Shown here one piece after another: positions 48,554-59,200 of a stretch of 64,000 bases of DNA. How positions within the stretch are numbered: the first letter of the stretch is position 1; each line of letters begins with the position of its first letter. The position numbers and the translations under genes were made by a program. Source of the DNA: Bilabrum cf. latius (Eukaryota > Bigyra: Bicosoecida > Bigyra > Bicosoecida); assembly GCA_965178125.1 (NCBI GenBank), contig OZ237753.1, forward strand, positions 682,001 to 746,000, in the 5' to 3' direction. The notes beneath the pieces are model-generated. The model ran no database searches. It was not told the DNA's origin and saw only the letters and a program-made list of their open reading frames with translations.

Positions 48554-51500
48554 ATGGATAAGTTCGATGTCATCAAGACGCTGGGGCGCGGAGCATTCGC
48601 CGAGGTCAAGCTGATCAAAAAGAAGACAACAGGGGAGATGTTCGTGGCGAAAGTGTTCCATACTGCCATGTCAGATCTATCGGAAAGAGAAAGGCTGGAG
48701 ATTGCGCAGGAGATCAAGCTGCTGGCGCATCTGTCGCATCCAAGTGAGAATCTGCTGCCGCCAACGCCAACGCATCCCTGAGCAACGCAGCTCATACCCC
48801 TGACAACGTCACCGCATTTCTCTTGTCGCAGATATCGTTAGGTTTGTGGACAATTTCGTGGAGGACGACCGAATGCGGATCATCATGGAGTACGCATCTG
48901 GCGGCAGCCTGGATCGGAAGGTGATGCTCCAGGAAGGCAACTTGTTCGAAGAGGAGCGCATCTGGGAGTACTTCGTGTAGATTGTGGCCGCACTGAAGTA
49001 CGTTCACAGCGTGCATGTGCTGCATCGAGATCTCAAGCCGTAGAACATCCTGCTGACCGGCCCCCAGCATCGCATCGTCAAGCTCGCCGATTTCGGGATA
49101 GCAAAGGTCTTGTCGTCAAAGACCGAACAGGCGCAGACCCTGATCGGTACTCCGCAGTTTCTTTCCCCGGAGCTGTGCGCGGGCTCCAAGTACGATTCCA
49201 AGAGCGACGTGTGGGCGCTGGGCTGCATCCTGTACGAGCTGGCGCAGCTGAGGAAGCCATTCGACGGCTCCAACATGCCGGCCATCTTTTTGTCCATCAT
49301 GAGGAGCAAGCCAAGGGCGCTTCCATCCAAGTACAGCAAGGAGCTCAGGGGCCTCGCCGCCCTCCTCCTCAGGCCGCGCCCGGAGGACCGCCCTAGCCTC
49401 GCCGACCTAGAGCGGATGCCAGCGGTCGAGGCCCGCTGGAAGAAATGGAGGGCGACGAGGAGGAGACTCATGGCCCCGCTGCCCACCCCAAAAGGCATGG
49501 GTGGAAGCGGGGGCGGGGCCGGGGGCCGCCCTCCGAGCACCGGGGGCGGGGATAGCCCCATGCCCACGGGTGATGATGAGGACGACCTCTGCGCTGCGAG
49601 GGGTCGGGAGGGCGTGCTGCTTCAAGTCGTGCCGCAGACTCCTTCCAGCGTTCGTTAGAAGCTGAGGAAGGAGGCGGCCGAGCTGGAGGCAAAGATCACG
49701 GACGAAGTGGCGCTCCTGGCGAGGCAGTCACAGGCCGCGAGCCGAGTGGAGGACGCAGATAGGCTGCAGGTGCGGCTGCGTGAGATCGTGTCTGAGCTCA
49801 TGGAGAAGGGCCAGGGCTTCGGGGCGACTATCTGGGAGCAGCTGGGCCGGGCGTGCGCCGATTCTGGGGCGTTCGACGAGGCGATCCAGTCGTATCGCCA
49901 GGCCCTGAGCCGCAGCTCGAGCAGCAACCAGAGCTCGATGAACACCATGGAGCAGCTGGGCAACCTCTTGGTCAGGCGGGCCCAGCAGGTGTGGGCCATG
50001 GCTCGTCTGGGCAGGGAACAGGAAGCGCTGGAGGCCGGTCGCAAGGCGCTGGTGGGTCGCAACCAGCTCATGGGGAAGCATGGGAGGAGGGCGGGCGCGA
50101 GGCGCCGGTCGCGAGGCGTCGGGCGGGGGTCTCGCCTTGGGAGGGGTGCTCGTGGTGGTGGCGACACGCCCGGGGCGGGCAGGGGGCAGGTTGCCGGCGG
50201 CAGTGAGCTGGAGACCGGCGACCCGGAGTGGAAGAAGATGGCGGCCGAGCTGATGGTGGAGGGCGTGATGCACATCGAGAGGCTGAGGTCCCTGCTGCCT
50301 ACCCCAGAGAGGTGCTCTCTGCTGGGCTCTGCCTTCAAGCGGAGGGCCTGGACGGGGCTGGGCGACAGCCGGAAGAAGGATCTACAGTACGCCGCGGAGG
50401 CCTACCGCGAGGCCTGGAACATGGAGCTCGGGAGGGCAGAGGACGAGGTGGAGCGACTGGACGCCGAGACCGGGCTGCAGGGGACGCAGGAGCAGGAGGA
50501 GGCCAAGAAGGACGAGAAGATGCTGATCCGATCGACCGACGACCAAGAGGACCTGCACGTGAGCGACAGCAGCGACTCGGCGGCCCTGGAGGACGAGGAG
50601 GACTACGCCTACGCTCTGTCCATGGGCGGAGGTGACGGGTCTGGCACGGGCACCGGGCGGTCGTCCATGGGCGGCGAGGATGATGCAGAGACAGACGACG
50701 AGGAGCACTCGAAGGATCCGGTGGCGAAGCAGAAGAGAAGGCTCGGCAGGAGGAGGGAGAGGCTGATGCTCCGGCCCAACCCCTACGCCCGTCTCAACCA
50801 GCTCACTCTCGAGCTGCTGGCCGGGTCTGGCTCCAAACGAAGGGTGGCTCGGCTCGCGCGGCGCGTGAGGGAGGCAGAGTTCTTTGCATCCAAAAAGAAG
50901 GAAAGAGAGGCCAGTGATGTGTGGCTGTGGGTGCAGGTGGTAGATGCGCGCTGCCTCAGGTACCTGATTGACGACGGCAAGTTTGACAGCGAGCAGGCGC
51001 TCAAAGACGAAGCTGGTATCGAGAGCGCGGACCCGTCCGGCAGCGTGTCAGCGGCAGCAGCTGCAGGGGATGCCAAGGGCAGCGATGGGCCCGCGGATCC
51101 TCGCAAGCGGCCCAACCCGCTGATGGAAGCACCCACGCTTCAGACCGTGTCTGCTGGTTACAAGGAGCAGTTCGTCTTTGGTGCCACGCAGCGAGTGCGG
51201 TCCAGCGTCATGGATCAGCTCGGCTTCCTCGAGGAGGTGCTGCAGGGCAGGGTCAAGGAGGAAGAGGACAAGCAGCCCACGCCAAGGGTCCCGCCCGCGG
51301 GCAGCGCCGCCGCCGCTGCCGCTGCAGCGGGCGGGAAGCACAGCGGCCGGGGCGGAGTGGAAGATTCAATGTCAAGCATTGGCGAGAGCGGCTCGGTCGT
51401 TGGCATGACTCCCAAGCCAGGGGGCGACGGTTAGCTCGGCGCCTCCGTGCAGCCTGCGCTGCCAGGGCAGGTGGAGTCGCCCCGCGCCGTCCCCATGCCT

Positions 51501-53489
51501 AAGCCATCTGGTGCCTCCTCTGGCGCCGGCACTGGCAGTCGGATGGCGGACTGGCCGGCGGACCCCGACTCTGTGGGAGTGGGCGAGGGAGAGAGCAAGC
51601 AGGACTCCGGCACTGTGCCGCTGCCCTTGCCTCTCGCAGGTCTCAAGGGGCCACAGGGGGTGGAGGGGACGCAGGGAGCGCTGTCTGCGAGGTCGAGGAG
51701 GCGGGAATCCACGCTGTCGTGGCTGCGCTCCCTCCTCAAGAGGACGCAGGCACTGAGCCTGCTGCTCCGGCAGCACGCCAACCAGGCAAGGATCTCACTG
51801 GATCCGACCTCCACGCCCCGCGCCACAAAGATCGCTGCCAAATCGGGCGGGCCCGTGCAGACGTTCGGCTCTAGCGATGTCATCGACGCCATTCCCGAGG
51901 ACAGGGAGGGCGAAGAGGCCTCCAGCAGCGCGGGGGTTCGATCACCCAAGGGTATGGCGCCCATGACATCGGCCTCGATCGATCTGTCGGCAGCCAGAAT
52001 GAGCGCCACGGGGCGGTCGCTGTCTCCCACGGACGGGGGCACCGGGGGGTCAAGGAGGGGTCCTCCATTGCGGCTGAATGTGGGTGGGGGGAACGCACAG
52101 CCGGGCGGCAGCCCGCCGTCCAGGCATCAGCACCACACGTCGGACGGTAACGACCTGGGTGGGCTGGGCAGCGGTGGCCCAAAGCTGGGCATGCTCACGC
52201 CGCATGCAGCCAACCATTAGACCGCCAAGGCTTCCGCCCTGCAGCGGGGCCTCGACGCCGTGGCCAAGCTGGACTTTGACGATGCGTCGCGGAAGGCACA
52301 AGGAACGGGTGCTGGTGCCGGAGACAGCGGCAAGAAAAGCACGGGGAGGGGCGTGGGTGGGGTGGCCGGGTACTCTGGAAACCCCTTTGCGAAATCGGCC
52401 AAGAAGCACTTCGTCGCCGGTGATGGTGGCAGGTCCGTGTCCTCTGGTGGGGCCCGGACACGGACCCAGGACTCGGTCAACTTGGCGCGAGGGTTCGCCG
52501 ATGAGAGCAGCACCCAGACGCAAACTACATTTGACCACTCTGTCGCTGGTCCAGGGAACAAAGCGGAGCCTCCCAAGGTCCGTGCTCCCAGGAACGGCAT
52601 CGGTGGGGTGGCGGGTTTCAGGGGCAACCCCTTCGGTAGGAAAGCCAAGGTCGCATTCAAGGCGGGTGCTGCTGCACCTGCACCCGCCCCCGATGCTGCC
52701 GCTGCCACTGCAAAGCCAGGCGAGCTGGAAGGCGCCAACGCTGCAGTCAGTGCTGCAACCACCGGAGAGAGGGAGGTGACCGGGAGCCGCCCGGTAGCCG
52801 GCCGCAGCATGCCCGGCAGGCTTTCTCCACGCGCAGAGCCCGCCACTGCAAGCAAGGAGAGCCTACCCGAGGGGATCCTGGGTGCAGCGCATGGCGGTTC
52901 GGTCGCCTCGGTCTCGGACATCAACCCCAAGGCCAGGAATGCGTCCAGCAGGAGCATCCACGACCCCAGCGGCGTGGGTGTGGGCCAGGACAGAGGCAGC
53001 GCGCCGGCGCCTTCATCCACCCGGCAGGATTTGGGACACGGCGCGGGCCCGGCGCGAGAAGGCAGTGCGGAGAGCGAGACCGGCGACGTGGTGGAAGGCT
53101 CAGTGGGCGCTGCGAGACAAGCAACGCCGAGCGCTGTGAGCCTGCGGCCGGGCTCACAGGAAGTGGGTGGCAAGGCGGCTGTGGGTGGTTTGGAGCTTCC
53201 GAACGGTGGAAACGGGGCTGTGGGAGGAGAGGACGGTGCTCCGGTCGATTCGGCCAGGACTGGCAGCGCGGGTGAGTCTACCTCCGCGGGCTCACAGAGG
53301 AACACGGTGTTTTCCACGGACGGGAAGGAGGTTCACAAGCAAGGGAGTGGGGCAGAGGGACCGTCGGCAGGCTCCTCGGAATCGAAAGAGAACACTCCCG
53401 GCGACTAGCGAAATGGGATGGCAGGGAGCAAGCCGCAAGGTGGGGAAGCGACGGCTGCGAGCGGCGGCTGCGGCTGTGTGGTATCTTGA
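48554..53489 (+). CDS. NEK-like Ser/Thr kinase with long regulatory region and CaaX tail
   Basis: Exons 48554-48743 and 48832-53489 give 1,615 residues, ending at TGA. The kinase domain (1-265) has LGRGAFAEV (11-18), Lys33, YASGGSLD, then YFV and IVAALKYVH joined by TAG=Gln. HRDLKP-TAG(Gln)-N starts at His128, followed by LADFGIAKV, GTPQFLSPEL and DVWALGCILYELAQLRKPF. NEK family members are the closest by eye. A helical middle section holds TPR-like segments (DSGAFDEAIQSYRQALS, YAAEAYREAWNME). Further on, GVAGYSGNPFAKSAKKHF and GVAGFRGNPFGRKAKVAF form a repeated motif. More TAG=Gln codons lie at 49656, 51432, 52218 and 53406. Reading the last one exposes the true end GGCGCVVS, a CaaX prenylation box. 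NEK kinases often act at cilia, microtubules or the cell cycle. Confidence 0.92.
48744..48831 (+). other. intron of the NEK-like kinase
   Basis: An 88-base intron with donor GTGAGA and acceptor GTCGCAG. Splicing forms the Asn codon of LSHPNIVRF, a standard kinase motif. Confidence 0.95.
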
Positions 53490-53724
53490 GGGTATCGAAT
53501 AATGATGGGGCAGTACTGAGGCACGCGGGGTCACTCTACCTGAAGCAGAGGATTTCAGCGGGTTCTGTGGACCAAGGCTCCTGGTTCCTGCCTGCCGCAG
53601 CGGCTTCTTCCGGCTTGATCTGAATTGCCACCTTGGCATAGACCTCGCTTGGGATTCACTCAATTTAAGCGAGAGAAATCAAATAGTCCTTGTGATAAGT
53701 TCGACAAAGAAACAAGCAACAGCG

Positions 53725-54555
53725 ATGGCTGCCGTTGGAGGAAGCAGCGCGAGGCATGCCTCGATTCCGTTTTATGAGGACGAGCCGGTTAAAATTCTTC
53801 TCAAGGACAGCAGGACCGTGGCCACCATCAAGACCATTCGGTATGTCGAGGATGTTTTGACATTCTACCATGAAACGGACCCATCAAGCGCCGCAAAGAT
53901 AGGAGGAAGTCGGGCCATGCGGGGCGGCTCTGACGGAACCATGGGAGGTGGGATTTATCTGGTGCGAGACAAGGCAGACACTGACTACAAAGCGCACAGG
54001 AAGGGGATTTACCTTCGATGCCAAGTTGCTCCTGGTCGTCTCGGAGTGATGACCGATGACTTGGTTGGTAGCGTATCAAGGGAGAACTGCGTCGCAGCAG
54101 GCTTGAACGGGCTGTATGGGCCGGCCGACGTTGCACACCCCGGAGAGAAAAAACCTCCGTTCCCGTTCTCAAAGGACGAATGGGTGGTCTTTGACGAGTC
54201 TCGCACAACCATGCGTCTGATTGCGGTCGAGAACGACGACGGCAAGCTCAAGTACGAAGAGCTCCCGGAGTGGATTCAGAAGCTCTACGATACTGAAGGC
54301 TCTGTCGTCGTGGACAATGGGCTGTACAAGGAGACGTGGTCCACAGAGCCCCAGGCGTGCCGCCATGGGATTGTGGGGGCTCCTTGCTTGTACTGCGACT
54401 TTGAGCGAGGCATGCCCGGCTTCGGCGGCGACGGCGGGGTCAAGGTCGTGAAGGTCCCTAAGACCGTTTTCGTGCGCGGTTACAATGGCAGGGATAAGGA
54501 GGCAGGCAGTCCCGCCCTACCAAACAAGGTATGGAGTCCAGTAGCTGGCAAATGA
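53725..54555 (+). CDS. ADP-ribosyltransferase (PARP-fold)-like protein
   Basis: A single exon of 276 residues ends at TGA, with no in-frame TAG. The ATG at 53725 (MAAVGGSS) is the first true ATG; the frame is open a little upstream without one. The pattern LTFYHETDPSSA (His49) followed by GGSRAMRGG and MGGGIYLVRD (Tyr78) resembles motifs 1 and 2 of PARP-type ADP-ribosyltransferases (YHGT...GxGIYFA), with HET for HGT. Further on are KGIYLRCQVAPGRL and SKDEWVVFDESRTTMRLIAV, where DE.VVFDESR would be the ending strand region of the fold. A cysteine/histidine cluster, ACRHGIVGAPCLYC, lies near the C-terminus and could bind metal. Function is unproven; it could modify protein or nucleic acid with ADP-ribose. 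Confidence 0.65.
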   Translation: MAAVGGSSARHASIPFYEDEPVKILLKDSRTVATIKTIRYVEDVLTFYHETDPSSAAKIGGSRAMRGGSDGTMGGGIYLVRDKADTDYKAHRKGIYLRCQVAPGRLGVMTDDLVGSVSRENCVAAGLNGLYGPADVAHPGEKKPPFPFSKDEWVVFDESRTTMRLIAVENDDGKLKYEELPEWIQKLYDTEGSVVVDNGLYKETWSTEPQACRHGIVGAPCLYCDFERGMPGFGGDGGVKVVKVPKTVFVRGYNGRDKEAGSPALPNKVWSPVAGK

Positions 54556-54750
54556 AGTCCATACTCGATGCGTGATTCGCTGGATACAAGGACATTCACG
54601 TGACATCGTGGCTTCCATGAAAGCTTCTTTTACAGACTCAACCACCCAAATACAACCAGACATGGCATCGAACACAGAGCCGTCGCCATGTGCCTGAATC
54701 CACCGATGGATTTGTCCACCAGCGGAGACTCACAACGAATTCTCCATGTC

Positions 54751-56216
54751 TTACCATATCTTCCTTACGGGAGGTTGCAGTGGGTGGTCTCGTTGAAGCA
54801 AAGCAAAGTGTCTCCAAGTTAGTTGGGATAAGCTGGACTCCCGTGCTTGGGCCACCGCCTCAAGCAGCGCCGCCTGTGGTGCGCGCTGCAGCTCAAGGTG
54901 CGTCCAACCAATATCGATCGCTGGCAGCCCATCGGCTTCTTGCCGGATGTAGGTGTTCATGCTCTTAGTGGATGCCCACCGTCCAAGACGCTGCATAATG
55001 CCGTGCTCGATGCCCAGCCGCACCATTGTGGTGGTGCTGGTGATGCGGAAACTGTGCCCATGCTACCCACTTGCATCATCGTGGTGGCTTGCACAGCTCC
55101 GCACCAGGCGTACGACGTCGGCTGCGACGAGGTGCCGCGTCTTGCGGCGACCGTGCGATGCGATCTCCGGGAACAACAACACCTGACTGTTGTGGCAGGC
55201 GTCGTGCAGGTGGCGTGGCGAGGTGACCGGGATTCCCGCTGCGGTCAGCCTCGTCACGACGTGCCGGACAAGAGGGTGGATGTACTGCCCTGTAACTCTC
55301 CTTTGTCCACCTACACAGGGGATCGGGCTGCAGTTGCAACCGTGGCTGGCCCACCCGCCTTGGTGAACCGCAGGTGCAGGGAGCAGCTGATCACCTTGTT
55401 GTCCTCGATTGCCCAGGATACATGCCTGAGGCGATGCGGGTCAGAGGCGGCCCGTGCCTCTCCCGTGGCCTCGCCCAGGCGCATGGTCCCCCCAAAGGCC
55501 AGTGCACCCGCCAACTAGGCCGCACTTTCGCCGGGGGTGGATGGCTGGAGCTCGAAGAAGCGCCGCACTGCTGACAACGGGATGGGCGTGCGGTGCAGAC
55601 TTGCAAGTGTTGGCTTGGCTGCCGTGTAGTGCCTGGCCACTGCATGGCCAAAGCCACCAAGTCCTTTTACTGCGACTCCTCCTAGTCGTTTGTGCAAGGA
55701 CGCCACTTGCGCTGCGTACTGGCTTACGGAGGCGCCGCTGATGCCCGGCTCGGCCGCCGCCACGTACGTGATGAATCTGCCGAGTTCCACTTCGAAGGCC
55801 TCGTTGCGTGCCGGACCGATGGAGACAAAGGCCGGTGGCGCCAGGTCGAGGCTGTATTTACGGCAGTACGCCGCCCAGTGCCGAAGTGCCGTGGTGCCAT
55901 TCGACTCGATGCTCTAGGCGGCCTTGATGGCCGCAAGTTCGTCCAGGTCCTCGTAGGCGTCGGAAGCTCCCGCACCGACTCCCAGTGCGGCGGCAAGTTT
56001 ATCGGGTGACCTTCCCTGGACAAGCGGTCGGCCCAGGTGTTCTCTAACCCGGGAACGTGCCGGCTCCAAACCTAAAGCACGTCTTTCGAGTCTCCTCTTC
56101 CTGTCTCCTACCCCCTCCCTCAACGCGGCTTCAACAATACGATGAGATTGCCTCTCACACGGTCTCGGCCTTGTCGGTTGGTGCGGTGGACAGCTTGGTT
56201 GCAGTCGCCGCCCCAC
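54751..56216 (-). mobile_element. tyrosine recombinase remnant, frameshifted
   Basis: The minus strand encodes a phage-integrase-type tyrosine recombinase in two adjoining frames. The N-terminal part (to ~55311) holds a core-binding region (NGTTALRHWAAYCRKYSLDL, FITYVAAAEPGISGASVSQY) and the catalytic Arg in AFGGTMRLGEATG, with Lys in LRFTKAGG. The C-terminal part (~55330 to TAA at 54751), shifted in frame, holds HPLVRHVVTRL, GHSFRIT (HxxR), LGRWAS (Trp) and MNTYIRQ (Tyr nucleophile). All catalytic residues survive. TAG=Gln codons lie at 55914, 55515 and 55063. No ATG was found at the N-terminus and the change of frame fits no visible intron, so it looks decayed. The upstream frame overlaps the 3' end of the FG-GAP gene. 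Crypton- or DIRS-like elements carry such enzymes; no reverse transcriptase or terminal repeats were seen. Confidence 0.85.
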
Positions 56217-59200
56217 CTTCTGGCGAGACTTTGCCCTGTGCGGCGTACTTGGCCGAGCCTGAAGCCTGGGGCTAGTCGCTACTAACGCCCTCCTTAAAAG
56301 AGTCAGTAGGCGAGACTCGGCGCAACAACTTCTTGCGGGGCGACTTGCTTCTGCACAGCATCCACGCTGCTACTGCTAGCCCCAACACGAGCAAGATGCC
56401 TGCAGTGACTCCCAGCAAGGCGATCGTAGAGGGTGATAAGACAGGCCCGTCGTCCTCGTCGCCGCCACTTGACCGACCAGATGACACCAGAGGTGCCTCT
56501 GCCACCACTACGTCTCTCTCCTGGTCCACGGTTGCCACATCTGCATTATCAGTTGCAATTGAAATAGACTCTCTCTGCTCTGCAGGCACGGAGGCGCGCA
56601 AGTCGGACAGAAGACTACGAACGCCGGTGAGATTGTTGCTTGCGCCGGTCCCAGGTATGAGATTACTGCTACCAGCAATGTAGCTCATAGCATTGCCTTG
56701 TGCGGAGCTGGCATCCGCTCCGGCTACAAGCAGCACGCGCACGTCAATTACTAAGCCTGAGTTTTCATTGGATGCTTCCTGCTGCATCCGACGAGCTGCC
56801 GGGATGACAGAACCTATCGCAGCAACACGAATTACAAATACTGCTTCACCATCCGTTGCTGCAAGCAACCCAGAGATCATTGACTGCCCCAAAGTAAGTC
56901 GAAACTAAACGCTAGTTATACCGAAAATCTCTATCCGAGAAATATCCACATATCGGCCAGCGGCGATGATTGGCTACGTGCACCTCATATAGTCAAGCGA
57001 GCATACGAGACCATCAAAGCAACTTGTGGAGTCGGCACACCTAAGTCCTTGGCTGCATCTGTCGCAAGTTGGATCGAATGGGTCGCCGCAATCTATATCT
57101 GACTCTCTGCCATTCTTGATATTATCGGTGCACGCGCTAGTGTTGGCTGCCGCTGGGATGGACTGTGGAGCCACAGATAGACTGGCGCTGGCGCTCGGAC
57201 TGCTGCCCATGGACGGCGATGCAGATGGACTGGAGCTGGTCGACGGCGACACTGACGGGCTGGCGCTGGCGCTGGCACTCGGACTGCTGCCCATGGACGG
57301 CGATGCAGATGGACTGGAGCTGGTCGACGGCGACACTGACGGGCTGGCGCTGGCACTCGGACTGCTGCCCATGGACGGCGATGCAGATGGACTGGAGCTG
57401 GTCGACGGCGACACTGACGGGCTGGCGCTGGCGCTGGCACTCGGACTGCTGCCCATGGACGGCGATGCAGATGGACTGGAGCTGGTCGACGGCGACACTG
57501 ACGGGCTGGCGCTGGCGCTGGCACTCGGACTGCTGCCCATGGACGGCGATGCAGATGGACTGGAGCTGGTCGACGGCGACACTGACGGGCTGGCGCTGGC
57601 GCTGGCACTCGGACTGCTGCCCATGGACGGCGATGCAGATGGACTGGAGCTGGTCGACGGCGACACTGACGGGCTGGCGCTGGCACTCGGACTGCTGCCC
57701 ATGGACGGCGATGCAGATGGACTGGAGCTGGTCGACGGCGACACTGACGGGCTGGCGCTGGCACTCGGACTGCTGCCCATGGACGGCGATGCAGATGGAC
57801 TGGAGCTGGTCGACGGCGACACTGACGGGCTGGCGCTGGCGCTGGCACTCGGACTGCTGCCCATGGACGGCGATGCAGATGGACTGGAGCTGGTCGACGG
57901 CGACACTGACGGGCTGGCGCTGGCGCTGGCACTCGGACTGCTGCCCATGGACGGCGATGCAGATGGACTGGAGCTGATCGACGGCGACACTGACAGGCTG
58001 GCGCTGGCGCTGGCACTCGGACTGCTGCCCATGGACGGCGATGCAGATGGACTGGAGCTGGTCGACGGCGACACTGACAGGCTGGCGCTGGCGCTGGCAC
58101 TCGGATTCGGAGAGGTGCTAGACGAAACGACGGGTCCACCCATTTCCAGAATAAATATGGCGCCCTCACCATCGAATTCATGGGGCCCACCTAACACTAA
58201 GTCTCTTCGACCGTCTCCGTTGAGGTCGTCAAAAACACCTATCGGGTAAAGTTCAATCGTGTCGAGCATATTGTCGTCTATCATGAAGCCGTTGCGAACG
58301 GCAACTGAGCTATTCCAGTCGTTCAAAGCAAGGATGACTATCTGTGCATCACCGTAGGCGTCCTTAAAAAATGGCACAGACACACTTAAGTCTTCAACTC
58401 CATTCCCGTCAATATCGCCAACATTTCGCACGTCAGACCCAAAGTGCACGAATCTCTCTGGTGGAAGGACGGACATGCCCTCTTGTCCGTTCGCAATCAG
58501 TCGCGCGGAGCCTGGCACAACCCCACCAGTCACGTTCACGCCAAACAGCACCACACTGTCAGATCCAGGTGCCCCGACGGCCAATTCCACCACTCGGTCA
58601 GTGCTGCGAGGTGCCAAGGCAGCCATACTGAAGCCAAACGCAGACATGCTTAGACCGGGCAGACCCCCGCCAGCAGCTGGCAAGATGCGTGTATGCGCTT
58701 TTACCGTGTCGTCCGCGTGGAGGAAGAAGATGTGGACACAGCCGCCCGTGTCCGCAAATGGGGCTCCAACAGCAATGTCATGCAGACCATCGTGGTCCAA
58801 GTCGCCCAGGCTGCCGCTAGATGACATACCGAACGAGTCTCCGCTGGCCGTCAGGTTCGACGGCAGCCCGGCGTGCCCGCTATCAAGCACAGTGACGTTG
58901 GTCACATTGCCTATCGAGTCCATGCGTAGGATGAGTGCGCGACCGGAGTGACTGTTAGTGCCAGCGCCATCGTGCCCGGGCTGACCCAGGATGATACGAG
59001 GAAATTGGGCATCGTGGCCGTGAGGCTAGTCAAGGCGTGAGATCCCGGACCCGAAGTTGGAGTTGCTCTCACCATTGATAGCCTCGTCAATGCCACCTCC
59101 TGCGCCGAGCCAGTACTACCTGTACGACTTGACGGTGGCATCAGCGTTCATGAACAAAATGATGATAGCACCCTTGCGAGCTCCTTGAGTGCTGATAGGA

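Noticed and set aside
57181-58110. CRISPR array
   Set aside because: Units are contiguous coding repeats of 78-84 bases without spacers, in a eukaryotic gene.
57026-58249. 407-codon plus-strand frame across the stalk array
   Set aside because: Product of the repeat's codon composition opposite the FG-GAP gene; no independent start context or domain.
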